Shown here: positions 16,285 through 23,448 of the stretch, piece by piece | How the letters are laid out: every line of letters starts with the position of its first letter | Numbering within the stretch: position 1 is the stretch's first letter | Assembly: GCA_002371985.1 (NCBI GenBank) | Contig: DFHZ01000009.1 | Span: forward strand, 1 to 29,150 | Length of the DNA: 29,150 nt | From: Ruminococcaceae bacterium UBA3710 | Lineage (GTDB): Bacteria; Bacillota; Clostridia; Oscillospirales; Acutalibacteraceae | Direction: 5' to 3' | Program-made: the position numbers and the translations under genes | Notes under the pieces: model-generated | What the model saw: the letters and a program-made list of their open reading frames with translations, nothing else | What the model was told of the DNA's origin: nothing | Database searches by the model: none

Positions 16285-18258
16285 TTATTCCAAAACCGTG
16301 TACGGCATAACCTCGGGACTTGTGTTTTCAATAGATGTGAAATAAGCATCAAGCAAGGTACGCACTAATGTACCCGAAGCATAACCTGAATTTGCGTGTT
16401 CAAGCACAATGGAAATGGCAATTTCGGGGTTATCATACGGGGCAAATAGGATAAATGTACTGTGGTCATTTCCGCTGTTTGTCTGTGCGGTACCTGTTTT
16501 ACCGCCTATTTTAATCGGATAATCGCCGAGTGCCGCTCTGCCTGTACCGTCAACCGTAACAGATAACATACCTTCCTTAATTGCGTTAAGGGTAGTTGGC
16601 TTAATATCAATTTTGTTGAGTATCTCAGGCTGTCTTTCGTCGTAAGTCTCAGACATATCATAAGAGGTGATTTTTTTAATCAATGATGCTTTATAATGAG
16701 TTCCGCCGTTTGCAAATGTCCCTACATAATTCGCAAGTTGCAAAGGCGTAAAAGCATTTAACTGACCTATGGAAATTTGCAGTGTATCACCGCCGACACC
16801 GTTGCTTTTAGGCTCTACCAAAATACCGGCACTGTCGTCTACCTCAACACCTGTTTTAACACCAAGACCAAACTGTTTAAAATAGTCTGTAAGGGTAAGT
16901 GCACCAACTCTTCTGCCGAGTTCAAAGAAGAAATAGTTGCAACTTTTTGAAAGAGCCATTGTAAGTCCTATGCTGCCGTGCGTATGCATACAAGACGGCT
17001 GATAATCGTCAAAGTAGCGATATGTATGAAGGCAAGTGATGTGTTCGCCAATGTTATATTTGTTGTTTTCTATTGCGGCGGTAGCAACGGCAGGTTTGAT
17101 AGTTGAACCTATCGGATAAACACCCGTAAAAGCACGGTTTTGCAAAGGTGAATTTGCTTTTTGGCTTACATAATAATCATAGTTTTCGGCAAGTGTTGCA
17201 CTATCGTATGTCGGGCAGTTTGCGGCACAAAGTATCTTTGCCGTTTTTACCTCAGTTATTACTGCGGCTCCGGCATTACATGTCGGCAGGGAATTTATAG
17301 TGCTTTGCAGTGCATCCTGAGCAATTCTTTGAATTCGCTTATCAATGGATAGCATAACGGTTTTTCCGGCAACCGGCTCTTTTGTTATTTCGGTATCTAC
17401 GATATTGCCTTTAGCATCTAAATAGTAGGTGATTTCTCCGTCTTCACCCCTAAGACTATCCTCGGCATAATACTCGATACCGCTTTTACCTACCTTATCG
17501 CCGAATGAATATCCTCTGTCCTTATACTTTTCACCGCTTGTCCAGTCTTCTTCAAAAATAGGACCTACCGTTCCTATCAGGTTTACCGCAAGAGAAGTAT
17601 CGGTGTACTCTCTGTACGGTACAACCTCGACCGTAACACCCGATAGCAAAAACCCCGATTCGGATATTTTTCGCATTAGTTCGGTAGGTATATCTTCGGC
17701 AAATGTATACGGGTACGATATTGAAAAGTCCATTATCGTCATAGTGTATCTTACACCCATTATTTTCCGTTGGTCTTCGGGTGAATACTTGGAAAGGTCG
17801 TATTTTTTTATAAGTTGAGTAACGCATTCGTCTGCCGTCGCATAGTGGGCTACACCAATAGTTTTAATTAACTTATCGGTGTTTTCTCCTTCTTTAAATG
17901 AGTATGGAGAAGAGGCTGAAATCGGCAGTTTGTCAATAAACGGAACAGAGTTTTCGTTCAGTAAATTGATAAGCGACAATATTACATCGTTGAGGTTATC
18001 CTTAACATAGGCTTTATTAAAAACTATGTTATAACCGTCTCTGTTTACGGCGATTTTTCTGCCGTTGCAGTCGATAATTTCCCCACGGGGTGCTTTTAAT
18101 ACAGCCGAAAGGGAAGTAGCACTACCCGAAACGGAAGAATATTTACTTGCATTTTTTATCTGAATACTGTATATTCTGGCAGAGTATACAAGTACAAGTA
18201 TGATAAGCAAAATTGATAAAACAATTATAGGGGTTTGGCGTTTTTTGTTAAATGGCAA
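16285..18258 (-). CDS. mrdA: Penicillin-binding protein 2, elongasome transpeptidase
   Basis: This class B PBP cross-links peptidoglycan during cell elongation, working with RodA and MreBCD. In 657 residues: a short cytoplasmic tail, one membrane helix (about 9-26), a pedestal domain starting with APRGEIIDCNGRKIAVN, and the transpeptidase domain with the catalytic serine S385 in STIK, SCN at 439-441 and KTG at 587-589, all intact. The start is a TTG at 18258, with AGGTG just upstream. It lies 4 nt after mreD. The mreB-mreC-mreD-pbp2 order is the classic elongation cluster; no rodA gene is visible next to it. Confidence 0.95.
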   Translation of the reverse strand: MPFNKKRQTPIIVLSILLIILVLVYSARIYSIQIKNASKYSSVSGSATSLSAVLKAPRGEIIDCNGRKIAVNRDGYNIVFNKAYVKDNLNDVILSLINLLNENSVPFIDKLPISASSPYSFKEGENTDKLIKTIGVAHYATADECVTQLIKKYDLSKYSPEDQRKIMGVRYTMTIMDFSISYPYTFAEDIPTELMRKISESGFLLSGVTVEVVPYREYTDTSLAVNLIGTVGPIFEEDWTSGEKYKDRGYSFGDKVGKSGIEYYAEDSLRGEDGEITYYLDAKGNIVDTEITKEPVAGKTVMLSIDKRIQRIAQDALQSTINSLPTCNAGAAVITEVKTAKILCAANCPTYDSATLAENYDYYVSQKANSPLQNRAFTGVYPIGSTIKPAVATAAIENNKYNIGEHITCLHTYRYFDDYQPSCMHTHGSIGLTMALSKSCNYFFFELGRRVGALTLTDYFKQFGLGVKTGVEVDDSAGILVEPKSNGVGGDTLQISIGQLNAFTPLQLANYVGTFANGGTHYKASLIKKITSYDMSETYDERQPEILNKIDIKPTTLNAIKEGMLSVTVDGTGRAALGDYPIKIGGKTGTAQTNSGNDHSTFILFAPYDNPEIAISIVLEHANSGYASGTLVRTLLDAYFTSIENTSPEVMPYTVLE

Positions 18259-18262
18259 AATA

Positions 18263-18766
18263 TCACCTCAAAGGCTGAACATCTTTAAATGCTCTTTTTT
18301 CAAAAAGATATAATAAAACCGAAAAAACCGAAGTTATTATGGCTGAAGGCAGGTCGGTTTTTATTAAATATGTCATAACTTCTTTTGCGTTTACAGAAGG
18401 ATAGAATATCAAAAACCTTACTGCAAAATAGGAAAAAGAAACTAATAACGAAATAACGGTACAAGATTTTATATTATTATTAAATAAATAGTGTGAAAGC
18501 AGGGAAACTCCAAGACAAATGAGTGGCATAAATATTGTATTAAAGCCGAAAGCAGTTGTCGCAACGGAATCTGTTATTATCCCGAAAAGCAGACCTAAAA
18601 AGAATGAGTTAAATTCGGAAAAAAACATAGAAAGAACTATAATAAATCCGAGAGAAAACATAGGTGTTGCATTCAAAGACCCGAAAATATTAAAACTGTT
18701 ATATTGAAGAATAAAGGTTAAAAGAGCAATAACTATGTTAATCAGTATATACTTTCTCTTTGCCAT
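18263..18766 (-). CDS. mreD: Rod shape-determining protein MreD
   Basis: This integral membrane protein is part of the elongasome. It is 167 residues and highly hydrophobic, with about five predicted helices. The SFNIFGSLNATPMF and LGLLFGIITDS segments fit the MreD pattern, and its place between mreC and pbp2 settles the call because MreD sequences diverge strongly. The ATG at 18766 has GGGAGA within the end of mreC and only 2 nt separate the genes. Confidence 0.9.
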   Translation of the reverse strand: MAKRKYILINIVIALLTFILQYNSFNIFGSLNATPMFSLGFIIVLSMFFSEFNSFFLGLLFGIITDSVATTAFGFNTIFMPLICLGVSLLSHYLFNNNIKSCTVISLLVSFSYFAVRFLIFYPSVNAKEVMTYLIKTDLPSAIITSVFSVLLYLFEKRAFKDVQPLR

Positions 18767-18768
18767 AA

Positions 18769-19629
18769 CTATTTATCTCCCGAAGGCTCAATACCGCCCT
18801 TGCCATCAAAATTTGTAATTATCATAACATTTCTAAGGTCGCTGAAATCTACAAAAGGAGTAATATCAGCATAAATGGAAGCGTTATATTTATCACTGCC
18901 TATATTTGAAATAGAACCTATTAAAATTCCGTCGGGGAAAATGCCCTCGCCCGATGTTGAAACATAATCGCCTATCGCAATATTTGATGACCTTGAAATA
19001 TTTGAAAATCTGCATAATCTATCGTCTGACAGTTGGGTATCTCCCGAAACAATACCCGAATCATTCGTGCGTGTATCAAGAGCACCTAATGTGATTTGAG
19101 GAGAAAGAATTGTTGTAACTTTTGAGGTTGTTGTTCCAACTTCGGATACCATACCTATAAGACCGGCATCAGATATAACAATATCTCTGACCTTAACACC
19201 TGAGGCAGACCCCTTGTTTATTGTAAACCCGAAAAACCTATCCAAACTGTCGTGTGAAATAACGGTTGCAGGTGTAAACTCAAAATCAGGATTTTCCTCT
19301 TTTATACCGAGATAGTTTTTATAAAATTCGTTTTCCGATTTTGCTTTATCATATTCCGAAACTTTTTGGCGAAGGTCATTTAGTTCGCTTGTAAGTTCGG
19401 CATTTTTTACCATAAGGTCATTTCCGCCCTTATAAGCGGTTATAAAGTCTTTGACCTCGTTCTCAACCGCTGTATAGGCATTTCTGAACGGTGCCGTAAT
19501 AATTGCCGCCGCATCAGTAAGAGGCGACATTCTGCTACCGGCAAAAGCAAAGGACAAGGAAAGTATTAAAACAACCAAAAAGACGGTAATAATAATCCTG
19601 AATTGTCTGCTGCGAAAGAAGAAACGCAT
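18769..19629 (-). CDS. mreC: Rod shape-determining protein MreC
   Basis: MreC is a bitopic protein that links cytoplasmic MreB with the periplasmic/extracellular wall enzymes. In 286 residues: a basic N-terminus, one membrane helix (about 10-30), a coiled-coil stretch (about 65-110, ELTSELNDLRQKVSEYDKAKSENEF), then the beta-rich domain pair. The domain pair contains ATVISHD, FTINKGSASGVKVRD and a GIFPDGILIG segment, typical of MreC. GGAGG is located 8 nt before the ATG. It lies 18 nt after mreB. Confidence 0.95.
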   Translation of the reverse strand: MRFFFRSRQFRIIITVFLVVLILSLSFAFAGSRMSPLTDAAAIITAPFRNAYTAVENEVKDFITAYKGGNDLMVKNAELTSELNDLRQKVSEYDKAKSENEFYKNYLGIKEENPDFEFTPATVISHDSLDRFFGFTINKGSASGVKVRDIVISDAGLIGMVSEVGTTTSKVTTILSPQITLGALDTRTNDSGIVSGDTQLSDDRLCRFSNISRSSNIAIGDYVSTSGEGIFPDGILIGSISNIGSDKYNASIYADITPFVDFSDLRNVMIITNFDGKGGIEPSGDK

Positions 19630-19647
19630 TTATATTCCTCCGAAAAA

Positions 19648-20667
19648 TTATCTGAATCTTTTTCCTCTGCGGAAAACATAGTTTTCAAATCCGCTGTTGG
19701 CTTCGAGCCTTTTTTCGGTGCCGAGTACAACGCAGTCAAGCGGATTTAATGCCACTGAAACAGGAATACCTGTTTCCTCGGCTATAAGTTCGGCAAGACC
19801 TCTTAAAAGTGCTCCGCCGCCGGTTAATGTAATGCCTTTATCAATTATGTCGGCAGAAAGTTCGGGCGGGGTTTTTTCGAGTGTCTGGCGAATAGCGTCA
19901 ATTATTTGAGATATAGGGTCAGTAAGTGCATCTCTTACATCTTTTGAGGATATAGTTACATTTTTAGGAAGACCGTCTACTATATTTCTGCCTCTGATTT
20001 CAATTTCCTGCTCGTCCTCGTAAGGCTTAGCAGAGCCTATATCTATCTTGATTTGTTCGGCAGTTCTTTCGCCGATTAGAAGGTTATGTTTTTTTCTGAC
20101 AAAACCTATAATTGCCTCGTCAAAAGCATTTCCTGCCATTCTTACCGATTGAGCGGTTACAATATCGCCAAGGGATATTACGGCAACTTCGCTTGTTCCA
20201 CCGCCGATATCGACAACCATACAACCCGAAGCGTCCCATATAGGAAGACCGGCACCAACCGCCGCCGCCATAGGCTCTTCTATAAGGTCAATATCTGTTG
20301 CACCTGCCTGTTTTGCAGCATCGTATACTGCTCGGCTTTCAACCTCGGTTATGCCTACCGGAATGCAGATAACCATTCGCACCCTTGAAAAGAAAGAACC
20401 TTTTAAAGCCCTTGAAACAAATCTTTTAAGCATTGCCGCAGTAACATCAAAGTCGGCAATAACACCGTCTTTAAGCGGACGAACAGCAACAATAGAGCCC
20501 GGGGTTCTTCCTATCATTTCTTTTGCTTCCGTTCCAACGGCACGAACGGCATCATTTCTAACATCGTAAGCAACTACCGAAGGCTCTCTCATAATAATAC
20601 CTTTTCCTTTTACACATACAAGTGTGTTAGCAGTACCAAGGTCAACACCAATATCTCTTGTGAACAT
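19648..20667 (-). CDS. mreB: Rod shape-determining protein MreB (actin-like)
   Basis: This is a cytoskeletal ATPase of the actin fold that organises lateral cell-wall synthesis. In 339 residues, the phosphate-1 box DIGVDLGTANTLVCVKG opens the protein. EPMAAAVGAGLPI, VVDIGGGTSEVAV and a late LTGGGALLRGL complete the nucleotide-binding set. The RMAGNAFDEAI region is also typical. The length and sequence are standard for Firmicutes. The AGGAG site overlaps the stop codon region of the upstream kinase gene, so the two are closely coupled. Confidence 0.97.
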   Translation of the reverse strand: MFTRDIGVDLGTANTLVCVKGKGIIMREPSVVAYDVRNDAVRAVGTEAKEMIGRTPGSIVAVRPLKDGVIADFDVTAAMLKRFVSRALKGSFFSRVRMVICIPVGITEVESRAVYDAAKQAGATDIDLIEEPMAAAVGAGLPIWDASGCMVVDIGGGTSEVAVISLGDIVTAQSVRMAGNAFDEAIIGFVRKKHNLLIGERTAEQIKIDIGSAKPYEDEQEIEIRGRNIVDGLPKNVTISSKDVRDALTDPISQIIDAIRQTLEKTPPELSADIIDKGITLTGGGALLRGLAELIAEETGIPVSVALNPLDCVVLGTEKRLEANSGFENYVFRRGKRFR

Positions 20668-20678
20668 ATGTAAACTCC

Positions 20679-21578
20679 TTAATTGTTATTTTTGTTTGGG
20701 ACTAAAAGTTCGATAGCCGAATGCACATTTTCGACCAAAACTTCATCTATTCCCTGACAGTATTCGCCGTCTAAAGTCCACGGTGTATCTTCACTGCCGT
20801 AAACGGTGATTGATTTTGTATGGAAAAACTCAATACCTTCACGGTCTAAATCTCTTCTTAAAATTCCGTCGATAATGCCTTGCAGTTGTATCAGGTTGTC
20901 AGGTTTTCTGATTAGCATTACTTCAAAATATCCATCGTCAAGTTCAACAACTGCTTTATCAAACTTAACTATTCCGCCGACCGACATAGAATTTGATATT
21001 GCACCGAAAAGAAAATCGCCTTCGATTTCTTTTTCGTCGGTTTTAAGTTTAAGGTGTACAGGCTTAATGTTTGCCAGACTTTTTATTCCCTCAAAGAAAT
21101 AAGCCGCCTGACCTAAAACATTCTTAACATCCTGCGGTGCCGAATAGGAAGCATCTGTAAAAGCACCGAAAGATGCAGTATATGAAAAATACTTGTCCCC
21201 GAATTTGCCTATATCAAGCACGGTTTTTTCAGAATCAATAATGTCGTGTGCCGCCTCTTGAATATTTCTTGCAATTCCGAGACTGCTTGACCATTCGTTA
21301 AGTGTACCGCACGGAATATATGCGAGGGTAACCTTCTTTTCACCTTGCATAAGACCTGTAATAACTTCGTTTAAGGTGCCGTCGCCGCCGCAAACAACAA
21401 CAAGGTCAAATTCGCCGTCTTCCATCCTCTTAACCCTTGCAGTAGCATCAAGACGGGATTTTGTTGTATAAACGGTAACATCATAGTGTTCTGAAAGAAT
21501 TTCGGTAACCCCCAAAAGTTCGCTTCGCATTTTAGCCCGACCCGACTTTGGGTTTACAATCAAAAGTAGTTTTTTCAT
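20679..21578 (-). CDS. Diacylglycerol kinase family lipid kinase (DgkB/YegS type)
   Basis: This soluble lipid kinase, 299 residues, phosphorylates diacylglycerol or a related lipid; in Firmicutes DgkB recycles diacylglycerol from lipoteichoic acid synthesis. Visible motifs are IVNPKSGRAK at the start, VVVCGGDGTLNEVITGL (nucleotide-binding GGDGT), and PCGTLNEW, which differs from the more common GTxNDFA by E for D and W for F. The C-terminal domain has YFEVMLIRKP and WTLDGEY. It could be a YegS- or BmrU-like protein; substrate choice cannot be read from sequence. It is located between tsaD and mreB with 11-nt gaps and an AGGAGG site. Confidence 0.88.
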   Translation of the reverse strand: MKKLLLIVNPKSGRAKMRSELLGVTEILSEHYDVTVYTTKSRLDATARVKRMEDGEFDLVVVCGGDGTLNEVITGLMQGEKKVTLAYIPCGTLNEWSSSLGIARNIQEAAHDIIDSEKTVLDIGKFGDKYFSYTASFGAFTDASYSAPQDVKNVLGQAAYFFEGIKSLANIKPVHLKLKTDEKEIEGDFLFGAISNSMSVGGIVKFDKAVVELDDGYFEVMLIRKPDNLIQLQGIIDGILRRDLDREGIEFFHTKSITVYGSEDTPWTLDGEYCQGIDEVLVENVHSAIELLVPNKNNN

Positions 21579-21589
21579 AAGTTTTCCTC

Positions 21590-22597
21590 CTATCTGTAAT
21601 CGATCGGAAGTGTTGCGAGTGCATTAAGTGAAGTATCGGCAATATTTCCGCTTTTATATTCATAATAGGCTTGAACTCCAACCATTGCTGCATTATCTCC
21701 GCAATATTTTAGTTCGGGGTAAAAAAGCCTGATATTCCTTTTTTTGCATTCTTCGTCAAAACGGGAACGAAGTTCCGAATTTGCCGAAACACCGCCTGCA
21801 AGAGCCACGGTTTTATATCCGAATTTTTCTACTGCTTTAAAGGTGTTGTCAGCGAGCATATCGCAAACTCTTTTTCTTATCGTAGCGGCAAGAACGGGAG
21901 TATCTATTTCGATACCTTTTTGATTAGAATTGTGTATTAAATTTATAACCGCTGTTTTAAGACCCGAAAAACTGAAATCAAGTTCGCTTCCAGAGAGTTT
22001 CGGAAAGGGAAGCGGATACTTTTCAAAATCGGGATAAGTGGCTATTTTATCAAGCATAAGTCCGCCGGGATAGGGAAGACCTAATGCCCTTGCCGTTTTA
22101 TCAAAACATTCTCCGGCGGCATCGTCCATAGTTTTTCCTATCGGCTCAAATTTCGTATAATCGGAAACTTTTGTAATTATAGAATTTCCGCCCGAAACGG
22201 TAAGACACAAAAACGGGGGATCAAGTTGGTCGTTTTCAATGTAATTTGCCGCAATGTGAGAGCGAAGGTGATGAACGGGGATAAGGGGAATGCCAAGAGA
22301 GAAGGCAAGTCCCTTCGCAAAATTTGTCCCGACAAGCAATGCACCTATAAGACCGGGGGCAAATGTAACGGCAACAGCATCAAGGTCGGTGTATTTAATA
22401 CCGGCTTGCTCTACCGCTTCATTACAAACTCCGCTTATTGCTTCCGTATGTCTTCTTGAGGCTATTTCCGGCACAACTCCGCCGTAAATTCTGTGCTCGG
22501 CGATTTGCGTTGCGACAATATTTGAAAGTATATGTCTGCCGTTTGTTACTGCGGCAGCCGTTTCATCACACGATGATTCAATCGCAAGTATCAACAT
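21590..22597 (-). CDS. tsaD: tRNA N6-threonylcarbamoyladenosine synthase subunit TsaD
   Basis: TsaD (Kae1/Gcp family) transfers threonylcarbamoyl to A37 of ANN-decoding tRNAs with TsaB and TsaE. It is 335 residues. The start IESSCDETAAA, GGVVPEIASRRH, the metal-binding histidines H110 and H114 in VHHLRSH, and CGDNAAM near the C-terminus are in place. An oddity is SGGNS where most family members read SGGHT or SGGHS. TsaB and TsaE are not adjacent, though a RimI domain is, as in many tsaB-rimI-tsaD operons. It overlaps the fusion gene upstream by 7 nt. Confidence 0.95.
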   Translation of the reverse strand: MLILAIESSCDETAAAVTNGRHILSNIVATQIAEHRIYGGVVPEIASRRHTEAISGVCNEAVEQAGIKYTDLDAVAVTFAPGLIGALLVGTNFAKGLAFSLGIPLIPVHHLRSHIAANYIENDQLDPPFLCLTVSGGNSIITKVSDYTKFEPIGKTMDDAAGECFDKTARALGLPYPGGLMLDKIATYPDFEKYPLPFPKLSGSELDFSFSGLKTAVINLIHNSNQKGIEIDTPVLAATIRKRVCDMLADNTFKAVEKFGYKTVALAGGVSANSELRSRFDEECKKRNIRLFYPELKYCGDNAAMVGVQAYYEYKSGNIADTSLNALATLPIDYR

Positions 22598-23448
22598 TCT
22601 TTTGTATTCAACCTTCTTGTCATAATAATTGCATTCTCGGTAGGCATTCTGTAAAAGTTTTTTCTAAGACCTTCTTTTTTAAACCCAAGTTTATCGTATA
22701 GATTTATAGCATTCTGATTTGACTCACGAACTTCAAGCGAAACAAACGCTAAATTCTTTTCCCTCGCAAAACTGATACATTTATTTATAAGTTTTGTGGC
22801 AATACCTTTGTTTCGATGGTTTGAATTTACGGCAATGCTTGTTATATAACCCTCATCGAGAACAAAATTCAGTCCGACATATCCGAGAGGTTCATTATCA
22901 GTCTTTGCAACAAAAAACGATGTGTTGCTTTTTGAAGATTCGGTTATGGATGTTTCACTCCAAGGTTCGCTGAAGTTTTCCTTTTCGGTTTTCGCTATAA
23001 ACGGAATATCCTCGCTTGTCATATCGGTTATTCTGATTTTATCGAAAAAACCGCCGAAATAAAGTTTGTCAATCTCTTCCGCTATTTTTTGCAAAGAAAA
23101 CCTATATACTTCTAAATCGCCGCCGAACGGGTCGGGAATGCCGGAGCCTAAAACAAAGATTTTTTCACGGCTTCCGCCGTTTTTCACTAAAAAATCTTTA
23201 TGATTTTCCGACATTGTGAATATATAGTCGGCACCAAAGTCCTCTTCTCTAAAAGTTTTCGATAAATGCGAATCTATACTAAAACCGTACTCTTTTGCGA
23301 TAATTTCCGAGTTCTCGCTTACTTTCATACCGCCGATACTAAGCCCTCGGCTTTCGGCTACAATATCTTTTATTTTAAGTGAATTAAAATATCCTTCGGC
23401 AAAGGGGCTTCTGCAAGTGTTCCCTGTGCAAACAAAAATAATTTTCAT
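22591..23448 (-). CDS. Fusion: YwlE-like low-molecular-weight phosphatase + RimI N-acetyltransferase
   Basis: This one continuous 285-residue frame holds two domains. Residues 1-132 are a low-molecular-weight phosphatase with the P-loop CTGNTCRSP: nucleophile C7, R13, S14. T11 is the residue that marks arginine phosphatases such as YwlE. The general acid is D106 in DPFGG, also the YwlE form. Residues 137-285 are a GNAT domain of the RimI type: the acetyl-CoA loop HRNKGIATKL (211-220), LEVRESNQNAINLYDKLGF (from 238) and FYRMPTENAIIM. RimI acetylates the N-terminus of ribosomal protein S18. Both domains look intact, and there is no stop between them. The stop of polA overlaps the start (TAATG), and tsaD overlaps the end by 7 nt. 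Whether the phosphatase acts on arginine or tyrosine is an inference from T11. Confidence 0.92.
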   Translation of the reverse strand: MKIIFVCTGNTCRSPFAEGYFNSLKIKDIVAESRGLSIGGMKVSENSEIIAKEYGFSIDSHLSKTFREEDFGADYIFTMSENHKDFLVKNGGSREKIFVLGSGIPDPFGGDLEVYRFSLQKIAEEIDKLYFGGFFDKIRITDMTSEDIPFIAKTEKENFSEPWSETSITESSKSNTSFFVAKTDNEPLGYVGLNFVLDEGYITSIAVNSNHRNKGIATKLINKCISFAREKNLAFVSLEVRESNQNAINLYDKLGFKKEGLRKNFYRMPTENAIIMTRRLNTKEC

